A stretch of 18,103 bases of DNA from Methylococcaceae bacterium NSM2-1 (GTDB lineage Bacteria; Pseudomonadota; Gammaproteobacteria; Methylococcales; Methylomonadaceae): positions 1 through 18,103 of the forward strand of contig NQJI01000010.1 in NCBI GenBank assembly GCA_002256705.1, given 5' to 3'. Below the pieces are notes generated by a model. The model was not told where the DNA came from. It saw only the letters and a list, made by a program, of their open reading frames with translations, and searched no databases. The translations under genes and the position numbers were made by a program. Shown in pieces: positions 1 to 7,560 of the stretch; positions within the stretch are counted from its first letter, which is position 1, and the number at the start of each line of letters is the position of its first letter.

Positions 1-65
1 CCATTGATATCTCGCTTTAAACATAAACCATCACCAGACAGGTGAATTTTTTCAGACAAACGCAT
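1..65 (-). CDS. Partial 5' end of an unidentified divergent gene
   Basis: An open frame reads leftwards off the window edge from an ATG at 65-63. It encodes 21 residues beginning MRLSEKIHLSGDG with no stop. It is divergent from slyD with 49 bp between the two starts. A TATGAT-like -10 box lies only about 9 bases before the ATG, and no clear Shine-Dalgarno is visible, so the start is uncertain. The fragment is too short to name a family. Position, divergent arrangement and uninterrupted frame are the only support. Confidence 0.35.
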   Translation of the reverse strand, partial: MRLSEKIHLSGDGLCLKRDIN

Positions 66-114
66 CGTAAGTCTATATCATAACGGGTTTTTTAATAACG
101 AATAAGGTTTTATC

Positions 115-594
115 ATGCAAGTAGCTGACAATATGGCTGTTTCTATTCACTACACCCTGACGAATGATGACGGCGAAGTACTTGATAGTTCAATAGGTGA
201 CGAGGCATTAGTTTATCTACACGGCGGGGGAAATATTATTCCCGGCCTGGAAAAAGCGTTGCATGGCAAAGTTGCCGGTGACAAATTTAATGTGCGCATT
301 GCTCCCGAAGATGCTTATGGCGAACTTATGGAGGAAATGGTTCAGGTTATTTCACGGGATATGTTTGAAGGCATCGATAACATTGAAGTCGGTATGCAGT
401 TTCATGCGGATGTGAGCTCCGGTTCCGGTGTGGTAACAGTGGTTAATATTGAGGATGATGATATTACTATTGATGGCAATCATCCTTTAGCAGGACTTGC
501 ATTGACGTTTGATGTGGAAGTTATTGATGTGAGAGCCGCAACTGAAGAAGAAGCCGCACACGGACATATTCATGGCGCTGGTTGCCACCATTAG
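115..594 (+). CDS. slyD: SlyD-like FKBP-type peptidyl-prolyl cis-trans isomerase
   Basis: This 159-residue cytoplasmic protein is a peptidyl-prolyl isomerase and chaperone of the SlyD branch of the FKBPs, which isomerises X-Pro bonds and can bind nickel. The N-terminal FKBP half carries the 'tNDDGEVLDSS' strand and the GGGNIIPGLEKAL motif near residues 37-49. The inserted IF (flap) domain follows at about 66-125, and the FKBP fold closes with 'HPLAGLALTFDVEVIDV' at about 123-139. The C-terminal tail is short but His/Cys-bearing (HGHIHGAGCHH), against a long His-rich tail in the 196-residue E. coli protein. That leaves metal binding possible but reduced. An AAGG at 104-107 precedes the ATG by 7 bases. 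The gene appears to stand alone, divergent from the partial gene at the left edge and convergent with glnD. Confidence 0.93.
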   Translation: MQVADNMAVSIHYTLTNDDGEVLDSSIGDEALVYLHGGGNIIPGLEKALHGKVAGDKFNVRIAPEDAYGELMEEMVQVISRDMFEGIDNIEVGMQFHADVSSGSGVVTVVNIEDDDITIDGNHPLAGLALTFDVEVIDVRAATEEEAAHGHIHGAGCHH

Positions 595-695
595 TCTCGC
601 GACTGATTTTGGAAAACTTATAATTCTGCAGGATGGATTAGCGACTTTTAACGTATTACCCAATTACACCTGACAAATATTTTTCACCAAAGGTG

Positions 696-750
696 CGCAG
701 AAGGCACAGTGAAATATTTTAAATGTTTCAATATATTTAAATATTCTGCG
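696..750. terminator. Imperfect AT-rich hairpin between convergent slyD and glnD
   Basis: CGCAGAA at 696-702 pairs with TTCTGCG at 744-750. Inside it, an AATATTTTAAA arm opposes TTTAAATATT with a bulge, giving a long imperfect stem-loop in the 217-bp gap between the convergent ends of slyD and glnD. The location suits a bidirectional terminator, but there is no clean U-tract on either side. Nothing else is recognisable in this gap. Confidence 0.3.
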
Positions 751-811
751 TCACTACGTTTAGATATAAAGATGAAGTCTTTCAGTGTCTCGATGGCTTG
801 GCAAGAGGTGT

Positions 812-3463
812 TTAATCATGAGTATCCAGCATTTTCAGTATTTCCTCGCGAATTTGATTTTTTTTGTCTGTGTCGCTGATAGGTTGTAGTTGCTGATCGG
901 TGATGTAAAAGATATCTTCAGCGCGACTGCCTATAGTGCTTATTTTTGCGCTGTGCAGATTGACATTTTGTTGGATAAAGGCGCGTCCTATTTTCGATAA
1001 AAGCCCCGCGTGGTCTGTGGTAATAAGCTCTATGATCGTATGCCGATTTAATGGGTCTGACAGAAACCTGATGCTGGTAGGGATTGGAAAATGCAGGGCT
1101 TGCCTTGATTTTGATTGACGATGGATGTTTATATGGCCTTTTACTTCTCCTTGTAACAGGTTGTTGCGGAGTGCTGTGCAGATATGTGACGCCCTGAATA
1201 ACTCATTGATGGGTTCGCCTGACTGCTCAAGTACCTGAAAACTGTTAAGCACATAGTTGTCCTGGGTGGTCATGATTCTGGCATCAAGAATGGTAAGTCC
1301 TAATTGGTCAAGGGTGGCTGTGCATATTGAAAAAATAGGTCCTTTGTCTTTGGTGTAAACAAAGACTTCCGCACTACCGCGGTGGTTTTGCGGGCGCAGC
1401 AAAACCAAAGGCAGATCGGCTTCACTGGATGAGGTGATAGCCATAGTGTGCCAGGCTATCTCATCCGCTGAATAGCGCAAGAAATAATCATTACTGGTAT
1501 GTTGCCATGCGCTATTAATAGTTTCATCTGAAATGCCGAGCTTGTGAAGTTCGTCTCTGGCTTCCTGTTTATTTTCACGTATTCGGTCAACAAGGGCTAC
1601 GGGATTCTGAAGTCCCCAGCGCAGAGCGTTGTGAGTGGCTGAATAAAGTTCTTTAAGTAAGGAGTCTTTCCAGGAGTTCCATAGTTCGGGGTTAGTCGCG
1701 CGTATATCAGCTACAGTCAGTAAATATAAGTGATTAAGATATTCGACGCTGCCGACTTTTTGGGCAAATTCATGAATCACATCCGGGTCGCTGATGTCTT
1801 TTCGCTGTGCTGTCATTGACATAACCAAATGGCTTCGAACCAGCCAGGTTATTAATTTAGTGTCATGCGCTGATAGATCGTGTTGAATACAGAAGTTTCG
1901 TGCGATGTCTTCGCCTATAGCGGAATGGTCTCCGTTTCGGCCTTTGGCAATGTCATGAAAAAGGGCGGCAATGTATAAAATTTCTGGTTTTGCAATCAGC
2001 AGAAAAACAGCATTGCAGAGAGGAAACTCATCTTTGTGTTCTTCTAATGAAAACCGGCGTAAATTACGGATAACAAAAAGAGTATGTTCATCTACGGTGT
2101 AGATGTGAAACAGGTCGTATTGCATACGCGCGACGATGTTGGCAAAGCTGGGTAAATAGGCTGCCAGCACGCCATATCGATTCATGCGCCTTAATTCATG
2201 GGTAAGGCCGCGTGGCCTGCGAAAGATTTCTATAAAAAGACGATTGGCGGCTTTATTCTCCCGAAACGCAGTATCGATCAAGTGCAGGTTTTTCCGGATC
2301 AAACGTATGGTGGTGGCTCTGATGCCTATAAGTGATGCGTTTAGTTGCAGGAGTAAAAAAACTTCCAGTAAGGCCAGCGGGTATTGCTCGAATAGTGATT
2401 CGTTTACGGCTTCAAGATAGCCATTGATGGCAATAAATTTATCGTTAATGGACGTAACCTTGGGAGTTTTCTCACCGGTTACAAAGCGTTCATTAAACAA
2501 TTGCAGCAACATTTCATTGAGTCGTTCAAGTCCTTGCACGGTTTTAAAATAAAACTGCATGAACTGTTCAACATCCTGATTATAGTACTGATGCTCTGCG
2601 CTGAAGCCAAATTGCTGCGCGAGATCACGTTGATAATCAAAAATGAGTCTATCTTCTGCGCGGTTGGTTAAAAGATGCAGCGCATAACGAATACGCCAGA
2701 GCACATCACGCGCAGCAATCAGTTCTGCATATTCGGACTCGGGCAAAAAGTCGTATTTAATTAGCTCCTTGAGTGTTGACGAGTTGTAATGGCGTTTAAA
2801 TACCCAAGCGATGATTTGCATGTCCCGCAAGCCACCGGGACCTTCCTTGACGTTGGGTTCAAGATTATAGGCGGTATCGTGGAATTTGGCATAACGCAGT
2901 CGTTGTTCTTCCATTTTGGCGATAAAAAACTGATCCGATGGCCAAATTTTATCGGGTGTGATGCGTAATTTGAGTGCTTCAAAAAGCGCGGTGTTGCCGG
3001 CAATCAGGCTGATTTCCATCAGGCTGGTCATGATCGTTTGATCGTCAAGCGCTGCTTTAACGCATTCATTAATAGTTCGAACGCTGTGCCCCGGTTTTAA
3101 GCCAATATCCCAAAGGAAAGTAAACAGGTTTGCCAGTGCTTCCTGATAAGGCGCCGTGTCGTCAGAATCCAGTAGAATGATAATATCAATATCTGAATGG
3201 GGAAATAACTCCCTTCTGCCGTAACCACCAACGGCACACAAGCTCAGTTGCTGAGCATGTGTGCCGAGGAAATGTTGCCAACAGCAATTCAGAATCAGAT
3301 CAATGAAATCTGATTTTTCTTTAAGCAGATCTGAAACTGATTGGTGCGGGTCAAATTTTAGTTTTAACTCGATATCTTTTTGTTTTAGCAGGCTTTTAAA
3401 TTGCAGCAGGCTGTCTGGCTTTCCAAGCAGCTCGGAATTAATAAAATAATTTAAAGCAATCAT
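812..3463 (-). CDS. glnD: Bifunctional [protein-PII] uridylyltransferase / uridylyl-removing enzyme GlnD
   Basis: GlnD senses glutamine and adds UMP to, or removes it from, PII signal proteins (GlnB/GlnK), which sets glutamine synthetase activity and NtrBC signalling. The 883-residue length is close to E. coli's 890. The N-terminal nucleotidyltransferase motif GGYGRRELFPHSDIDIIIL is at residues 79-97, including the metal-binding DID. A GlnD-type linker follows (GPGGLRDMQ near 208-216). The HD domain carries FHDIAKGRNGDHS at 502-514 for deuridylylation. Two C-terminal ACT domains (about 700-750 and 805-855; 'TTDHAGLLSKIGRAF') are the expected glutamine sensors. The ATG overlaps the map stop as ATGA and is preceded by AGGAAG in the mRNA, so translation is probably coupled to map. 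No key residue appears lost. Confidence 0.97.
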   Translation of the reverse strand: MIALNYFINSELLGKPDSLLQFKSLLKQKDIELKLKFDPHQSVSDLLKEKSDFIDLILNCCWQHFLGTHAQQLSLCAVGGYGRRELFPHSDIDIIILLDSDDTAPYQEALANLFTFLWDIGLKPGHSVRTINECVKAALDDQTIMTSLMEISLIAGNTALFEALKLRITPDKIWPSDQFFIAKMEEQRLRYAKFHDTAYNLEPNVKEGPGGLRDMQIIAWVFKRHYNSSTLKELIKYDFLPESEYAELIAARDVLWRIRYALHLLTNRAEDRLIFDYQRDLAQQFGFSAEHQYYNQDVEQFMQFYFKTVQGLERLNEMLLQLFNERFVTGEKTPKVTSINDKFIAINGYLEAVNESLFEQYPLALLEVFLLLQLNASLIGIRATTIRLIRKNLHLIDTAFRENKAANRLFIEIFRRPRGLTHELRRMNRYGVLAAYLPSFANIVARMQYDLFHIYTVDEHTLFVIRNLRRFSLEEHKDEFPLCNAVFLLIAKPEILYIAALFHDIAKGRNGDHSAIGEDIARNFCIQHDLSAHDTKLITWLVRSHLVMSMTAQRKDISDPDVIHEFAQKVGSVEYLNHLYLLTVADIRATNPELWNSWKDSLLKELYSATHNALRWGLQNPVALVDRIRENKQEARDELHKLGISDETINSAWQHTSNDYFLRYSADEIAWHTMAITSSSEADLPLVLLRPQNHRGSAEVFVYTKDKGPIFSICTATLDQLGLTILDARIMTTQDNYVLNSFQVLEQSGEPINELFRASHICTALRNNLLQGEVKGHINIHRQSKSRQALHFPIPTSIRFLSDPLNRHTIIELITTDHAGLLSKIGRAFIQQNVNLHSAKISTIGSRAEDIFYITDQQLQPISDTDKKNQIREEILKMLDTHD

Positions 3464-4224
3464 CTTTCTTCCTGACGTAAGGTCAGGATTTCATAGCCAT
3501 CAGCGGTTACTAAAATGGTGTGTTCAAATTGTGCGGACAGGCTCCGGTCTTTGGTGACAGCCGTCCAGCCATCGGCTAATACTTTTACGTCACGTTTACC
3601 CAGATTTATCATGGGTTCAATGGTTATTATCATACCGGCTTCAAGGGTCGTTCCCGTTCCTGCTTTGCCATAATGAAGTACCTGTGGCTCTTCATGGAAT
3701 TTCTTGCCGATACCATGTCCGCAAAAGTCCCTGACTACAGAGTAGCGATTGGTTTCTGCATGTTTTTGTATCGCATGGCCGATATCGCCCAAAGTAGCGC
3801 CTGCTTTGACTTGTTCTATGCCGAGAAACATTGATTCCTGGGTTATTTTAATCAGGCGTTTTGCGTGTTGACTGACTTCACCTACACAGAACATTTTACT
3901 GGTATCGCCATGGTAGTCATCTTTAATGACAGTAATGTCGATATTCACAATATCACCCGATTTAAGTTTTTTGTCGCTGGGGATGCCGTGGCAAACTGTA
4001 TAATTAATTGATGTACATATTGATTTTGGAAAGCCGTGATAATTGAGCGGTGCAGGAATGGCTTTCTGTACATCAACAATATAATTGTGACAGAGGTTAT
4101 CGAGTTGTTCGGTGGTCACGCCCGGAACAACGTAGGGTTCAATCATTTCCAATACTTCGGCAGCCAGTTTTCCGGCGATACGCATTTTTTCAATTTCACT
4201 TGGGGATTTAATGATGATGCTCAT
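3460..4224 (-). CDS. map: Type I methionine aminopeptidase
   Basis: This enzyme removes the initiator methionine from nascent proteins whose second residue is small, working at the ribosome exit. The 254-residue length fits a type Ia bacterial enzyme with no N-terminal extension. All catalytic residues are visible: substrate-binding H79 (CHGIP), metal ligands D96 (NIDITV), D107 (HGDTSKMF), H170 (FCGHGIGKKFHEEP, with H177), E203 (IEPMINLG) and E234 (QFEHTILVT). The gene is first of a map-glnD pair, overlapping glnD by 4 nt, and is divergent from rpsB across 277 bp, a common gammaproteobacterial arrangement. No strong Shine-Dalgarno is visible. Its 5' leader contains the heptamer repeat at 4243-4263. 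Confidence 0.97.
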   Translation of the reverse strand: MSIIIKSPSEIEKMRIAGKLAAEVLEMIEPYVVPGVTTEQLDNLCHNYIVDVQKAIPAPLNYHGFPKSICTSINYTVCHGIPSDKKLKSGDIVNIDITVIKDDYHGDTSKMFCVGEVSQHAKRLIKITQESMFLGIEQVKAGATLGDIGHAIQKHAETNRYSVVRDFCGHGIGKKFHEEPQVLHYGKAGTGTTLEAGMIITIEPMINLGKRDVKVLADGWTAVTKDRSLSAQFEHTILVTADGYEILTLRQEER

Positions 4225-4242
4225 GGGATATTCAATTTTGAT

Positions 4243-4263
4243 GGTTCAAGGTTCAAGGTTCAA
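4243..4263. repeat. Three perfect tandem copies of the heptamer GGTTCAA
   Basis: Three contiguous copies of GGTTCAA lie 19 bp upstream of the map start, in the map/rpsB divergent intergenic region. On the minus strand they read TTGAACC and would fall in the 5' leader of map if its promoter lies beyond 4263. The same GGTTCAAG word recurs on the minus strand of the repeat at the mutS 3' end (13511-13537). A tandem heptamer may vary in copy number by slippage. Confidence 0.8.
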
Positions 4264-4319
4264 GTGGTATGATTTTATACCTTGTACCTGTAATAGTAAT
4301 GATTTTAACAGAGGTTTGC

Positions 4320-4348
4320 TTGTTGTAAATAGTAAATTATGGTATAAA
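4320..4348 (+). promoter_or_regulatory. Candidate sigma-70 promoter for the rpsB operon
   Basis: TTGTTG at 4320-4325 and TATAAA at 4343-4348 are separated by 17 bp, the optimal sigma-70 spacing. They sit about 150 bp upstream of the rpsB start and upstream of the structured leader. Assignment is by eye only; the surrounding AT-rich sequence offers other weak -10-like words. Confidence 0.5.
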
Positions 4349-4421
4349 GGTAAGTTCATTTTTGTAAAAAATACTCACGCTTATCGTCACGTTTGGTAGG
4401 GTGCTGACTTCACTTGTTGCA

Positions 4422-4479
4422 GTTGGTTATCAGACGGGATAGGTGGAGGCGTAACCCAACTCGGAATAAAATATTCCGA
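4422..4479 (+). promoter_or_regulatory. Structured 5' leader of rpsB, probable S2 autoregulatory element
   Basis: Two stems lie in the rpsB leader. GTTGGTTA at 4422-4429 can pair with TAACCCAAC at 4452-4460 with one bulge. Immediately after, TCGGAATA at 4461-4468 and TATTCCGA at 4472-4479 form a perfect 8-bp hairpin with an AAA loop, ending 11 bases before the Shine-Dalgarno AGGAGA (4491-4496). In gammaproteobacteria S2 represses its own operon by binding a structured rpsB leader, and this element sits in the right place to do that. I infer the role from position and folding; I cannot align it to the known leader family. Confidence 0.55.
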
Positions 4480-4501
4480 CTTTAAAACTTAGGAGAAATT
4501 A

Positions 4502-4882
4502 ATGGCAGCAGTATCCATGCGTCAAATGCTTGAAGCGGGTGTTCATTTTGGACATCAAACTCGTTATTGGAATCCGAAAATGGCAACATTTCTATTCGGT
4601 GCCCGTAACAAAATCCATATCATTGATTTGGAAAAAACGCTTCCAATGTTCAATGACGCAATGAATTATCTGGGTCAGATGACGGCAAACAAAGGTACTA
4701 TCCTGTTTGTCGGCACCAAAAAGGCAGCGCGTAAAGTCGTTGCGGAAGAGGCAAAACGTTGTGGTATGCCCTACGTTAATCATCGCTGGTTAGGCGGTAT
4801 GATGACCAACTTCAAAACTATTAAGAAATCGATTAACCGCCTTAAAGAATTGGAAGCCATGAAAAGGGCGTTCCTGATGTGA
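4502..4882 (+). CDS. rpsB: 30S ribosomal protein S2, N-terminal part of a broken rpsB
   Basis: The first 120 residues are unmistakable S2, with [39 protein letters not shown] and [15 protein letters not shown] in order. AGGAGA at 4491-4496 is 5 bases from the ATG. After ELEAMK the frame runs into six foreign codons and stops at 4880-4882, giving 126 residues against about 240 for the family. The rest of S2 resumes in another frame at about 4864. Measured against E. coli S2, about 34 codons are gone and the junction is out of frame, consistent with a deletion of about 100 nt. The lost part lies in the protruding helical (coiled-coil) domain. Because S2 is essential, an assembly or sequencing error, or a second intact copy elsewhere, must be considered. 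Confidence 0.9.
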   Translation: MAAVSMRQMLEAGVHFGHQTRYWNPKMATFLFGARNKIHIIDLEKTLPMFNDAMNYLGQMTANKGTILFVGTKKAARKVVAEEAKRCGMPYVNHRWLGGMMTNFKTIKKSINRLKELEAMKRAFLM

Positions 4883-5139
4883 TTTTCATACTGGATGTCG
4901 GTTATGAAAAAAATGCCATCAGTGAAGCAAAAAAATTAGGTATTCCGGTTGTTGGCATTGTTGACTCTAATAATTCACCTGAAAAAATTGATTATGTCAT
5001 TCCAGGTAATGACGACTCAATTCGCGCCGTTAAACTTTACTGTGAAAGCGTTTCTGCGGCAGTGATGGAAGCAAAAACAGCAGGTATGGGCCTATCGGCA
5101 AAGTCTGATGATTTTGTTGAAGAAGCTACGGCAGAATAA
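4879..5139 (+). pseudogene. rpsB: 30S ribosomal protein S2, C-terminal part of a broken rpsB
   Basis: From about 4864 the S2 frame resumes as [19 protein letters not shown] and continues through [12 protein letters not shown] and the conserved [15 protein letters not shown] to a normal S2 C-terminus ending EEATAE. The given start is a GTG at 4879 that overlaps the stop of the first fragment (GTGA). Reinitiation there is conceivable, but it would make an 86-residue piece lacking most of the fold. The ribosome-binding N-terminal half is on the separate 126-residue fragment. The two reading frames cannot be joined by a simple one-base frameshift, because about 34 residues found in other S2 proteins are absent. 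I regard this as part of a deleted gene or an assembly error, not a separate gene. Confidence 0.85.
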
Positions 5140-5195
5140 CTATAAATTTATCCTTATGCAGGTTTTCCTGTTAGGTGAAAGGTTGGATTAGGCCA

Positions 5196-5223
5196 AAAAA
5201 CGCCTCCTCACGGGGGCGTTTTT
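5196..5223 (+). terminator. Terminator or attenuator between rpsB and tsf
   Basis: AAAAACGCCTCC at 5196-5207, a TCAC loop and GGGGGCGTTTTT at 5212-5223 form a 12-bp stem with one G-U pair. It ends in a run of T, a textbook intrinsic terminator. Position between rpsB and tsf matches the partial terminator known in E. coli, which makes S2 mRNA more abundant than EF-Ts mRNA. tsf begins 33 bp downstream without an obvious strong promoter, so read-through is likely. Confidence 0.8.
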
Positions 5224-5255
5224 ACAGTGACGATTTTATTGAAGGAAACACAAGA

Positions 5256-6146
5256 ATGAGTATTACTATCAGTGCAGGAATGGTTAAGGAACTGCGTGAA
5301 AGAACAGGCTCCGGTATGATGGAGTGCAAAAAAGCATTAGTTGAAGCCAATGGTGACATGGAGTTGGCTATTGAAAATATGCGCAAATCCGGTTTAGCTA
5401 AAGCCGATAAAAAATCAGGTCGTATTGCGGCTGAAGGCATTATCGGTGTTAAAGTCAGCGATGATGGCAAAGCGGCGGCTATTGTCGATATCAACTGTGA
5501 AACTGATTTTGTTGCTAAAGCAGATGATTTCGTCAGTTTTGTTAATAGTGTAACCGTTGCCTTGTTGAATGCTGATAACATTGAAACAGAAGAACAATTG
5601 CTGGCTATGCCATTGGAAGGTGGCGTTACTGTTGATGAAATGCGCCGAGGCTTGATTTCAAAATTGGGCGAAAACATTACTGTCAGACGTTTTGAGAAAT
5701 TCAAAACCGCTGAAGGTGGTACCGCGTGTTATTTACATGGCAGTAAAATTGGTGTCATTGTTGAATTGGCTACAGCGGATCAGGAATTAGGTAAAGACAC
5801 TGCCATGCATATTGCGGCCAGCAAGCCAAATTATGTTTCTGAAGAGCAAGTGCCTGCTGAAACTATTGAAAAAGAAAAAGAAATTTTCCTGGCTCAATCT
5901 GCGGAAAGCGGCAAGCCTGCGGAGATCATAGAAAAAATGATTGCCGGCCAGATCAGAAAGTTTTTGGCAGAAGTAACATTGTTAGGTCAGCCTTTTATTA
6001 AAGACGACAAAATGACTGTGGGTAAGTTAGTCTCATCAAAAGGTAATAAAGTTATTCGTTTCGTTCGTTTTGAAGTGGGCGAAGGCATAGAGAAAAAAGA
6101 AGAAAACTTTGCCGAAGAAGTAATGGCACAAGTTAGAGGAAATTAA
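5256..6146 (+). CDS. tsf: Translation elongation factor Ts
   Basis: EF-Ts is the guanine nucleotide exchange factor that releases GDP from EF-Tu. I choose the ATG at 5256 (296 residues; E. coli has 283). It has GAAGGA 9 bases upstream and gives the family N-terminus [20 protein letters not shown]. The open frame extends further upstream, but through the terminator hairpin. The N-terminal UBA-like domain (1-50) is followed by the conserved TDFVAK at 83-88, where EF-Ts contacts the Mg-binding site of EF-Tu. The two core subdomains continue to about 280. It is separated from rpsB by the hairpin at 5196-5223 and from pyrH by 120 bp with two more hairpins. Confidence 0.96.
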   Translation: MSITISAGMVKELRERTGSGMMECKKALVEANGDMELAIENMRKSGLAKADKKSGRIAAEGIIGVKVSDDGKAAAIVDINCETDFVAKADDFVSFVNSVTVALLNADNIETEEQLLAMPLEGGVTVDEMRRGLISKLGENITVRRFEKFKTAEGGTACYLHGSKIGVIVELATADQELGKDTAMHIAASKPNYVSEEQVPAETIEKEKEIFLAQSAESGKPAEIIEKMIAGQIRKFLAEVTLLGQPFIKDDKMTVGKLVSSKGNKVIRFVRFEVGEGIEKKEENFAEEVMAQVRGN

Positions 6147-6157
6147 GGTTGCGCAGC

Positions 6158-6212
6158 TTGGGTTGCCGCTGTTTGGCAACCCAACACAAGTGACTGTAGT
6201 TGTTGAGTCACT
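6158..6212 (+). terminator. Two consecutive hairpins between tsf and pyrH
   Basis: TTGGGTTGCC at 6158-6167 pairs perfectly with GGCAACCCAA at 6175-6184 (10 bp, 7-nt loop). Then AGTGACT at 6189-6195 pairs with AGTCACT at 6206-6212 (7 bp, 10-nt loop). Neither is followed by a U-tract, so this is not a standard intrinsic terminator. RNA processing, mRNA stabilisation or partial attenuation between tsf and pyrH would fit. Confidence 0.5.
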
Positions 6213-6266
6213 CTACGCTAATCCAACCATACAAGTCTATAAACCTGACCCCGATAATACAATACT

Positions 6267-6992
6267 ATGACTAAACTGATTTGCCAGAGAATTTTGCTTA
6301 AATTAAGCGGTGAGGCTCTAATGAGTGAGGCAGGCGGCAGTATTGATGCCGATATTGTTAAACGACTTGCCACTGAAATCAAAGAATTATGTGATATTGG
6401 CATACAGGTTGGCTTGGTAATCGGCGGCGGTAATATATTACGCGGTGCTGAAAAAGCTGCTGAAGGCCTGGATAGAGTCACCAGCGACCAGATGGGTATG
6501 CTGGCTACAGTCATCAATGCCTTGGCCATGCAGGACGCACTGGAGGCACACGGTCAGCAGGTTAGAGTTATGTCTGCTCTTAAAATCAACCAGGTCTGTG
6601 AGGATTACATTCGCCGTAGGGCTGTCAGGCATTTGGAAAAAGGCCGGGTGGTTATTTTTGCTGCCGGCACCGGTAATCCATTTTTTACCACCGACTCGGC
6701 AGCCAGTCTTAGAGCGATTGAAATCAATGCAGAGTTGATGATCAAGGCGACTAAAGTCAAAGGCGTATACTCGGCTGATCCTGAAAAAGTCAAGGATGCA
6801 GTATTTTATCCGCGATTAACCTATGATGAGGCGCTTGATCAACGTCTTAATGTCATGGATACAACCGCATTGGTATTATGCCGGGACAACAACGTACCTA
6901 TGCGCGTAATGAATATTTTTGAGCAAGGCGCTGTTATGAGATTAATGATGGGCGAAGAGATTGGCTCTCTTATTGAACGAGGAACAAATTGA
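6267..6992 (+). CDS. pyrH: Uridylate (UMP) kinase
   Basis: PyrH phosphorylates UMP to UDP with ATP, feeding UTP/CTP and nucleotide-sugar synthesis. It belongs to the amino-acid-kinase fold and works as a hexamer. The length, 241 residues, equals that of E. coli. Visible motifs are LLKLSGEAL at 11-18, GGGNILRG at 53-60, [14 protein letters not shown] at 74-87, [17 protein letters not shown] at 134-150 and the [13 protein letters not shown] nucleotide loop at 160-172. The start has no good Shine-Dalgarno. The stop overlaps the frr start as TGATG, so the two are translationally coupled. Confidence 0.97.
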   Translation: MTKLICQRILLKLSGEALMSEAGGSIDADIVKRLATEIKELCDIGIQVGLVIGGGNILRGAEKAAEGLDRVTSDQMGMLATVINALAMQDALEAHGQQVRVMSALKINQVCEDYIRRRAVRHLEKGRVVIFAAGTGNPFFTTDSAASLRAIEINAELMIKATKVKGVYSADPEKVKDAVFYPRLTYDEALDQRLNVMDTTALVLCRDNNVPMRVMNIFEQGAVMRLMMGEEIGSLIERGTN

Positions 6993-7549
6993 TGATTAGT
7001 GATATTCAACAGGATACTGCAACCCGCATGGGCAAGAGTATCGAAGCGTTAAAGCATGAATTCTCGAAAATTAGAACAGGTAGGGCACACCCCAGTTTGC
7101 TGGAGCAAATTAGTGTTTCTTACTATGGTACGGATTCATCATTATCCCAGGTAGCCAATATTGCCGTCGAAGATGCGCGTACATTAACGATTACACCATG
7201 GGAAAAAGGCATGGTGCAGGCGATTGAAAAAGCCATTATGAAATCAGACCTTGGCTTGAATCCGGCTACCAATGGTATGACGATTCGTATTCCATTGCCG
7301 CCACTGACGGAAGATCGTCGTCGCAGCCTGGTTAAAGTAGTTAAGCACGAGGCAGAAAATGGCCGTGTTGCCATCAGAAATATTCGCCGTGATGCCAATT
7401 CAGAAATAAAGGAAGCCTTAAAAGAAAAAATGATTTCTGAAGATGAAGCGCGCGCAGCCGAAGAAAAAATTCAAAAATTAACCGATCAGTATGTAAAGGA
7501 AGTGGAAAAGTTACTGGAAGCTAAAGAGGCGGATCTGTTATCAATTTGA
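6992..7549 (+). CDS. frr: Ribosome recycling factor
   Basis: RRF splits post-termination ribosomes together with EF-G so that subunits can be reused. I prefer the ATG at 6992 (185 residues, identical to the E. coli length) over the TTG one codon earlier. The ATG overlaps the pyrH TGA and has GAGG at 6979-6982 as Shine-Dalgarno. Domain I helices carry the conserved [12 protein letters not shown] near residues 27-38. The domain II hinge follows ([39 protein letters not shown]), then the charged C-terminal helix. Its stop overlaps or abuts the uppS start region. Confidence 0.97.
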   Translation: MISDIQQDTATRMGKSIEALKHEFSKIRTGRAHPSLLEQISVSYYGTDSSLSQVANIAVEDARTLTITPWEKGMVQAIEKAIMKSDLGLNPATNGMTIRIPLPPLTEDRRRSLVKVVKHEAENGRVAIRNIRRDANSEIKEALKEKMISEDEARAAEEKIQKLTDQYVKEVEKLLEAKEADLLSI

Positions 7550-7560
7550 GAGACATAATA

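Noticed and set aside
2184..2420. Plus-strand open frames lying inside glnD (here and at 936-1118 and 3261-3449)
   Set aside because: They are antisense to a well-supported glnD with conserved motifs, have no family resemblance and no convincing ribosome binding sites.
4864..4884. Programmed ribosomal frameshift in rpsB
   Set aside because: The overlap (GTGA with A-run upstream) looks tempting, but about 34 residues conserved in S2 are absent, so a frameshift alone cannot give a normal protein.
5175..5255. Upstream extension of tsf
   Set aside because: The frame is open back to 5175, but those codons read through the terminator hairpin and do not resemble EF-Ts. The ATG at 5256 has a Shine-Dalgarno and the family N-terminus.
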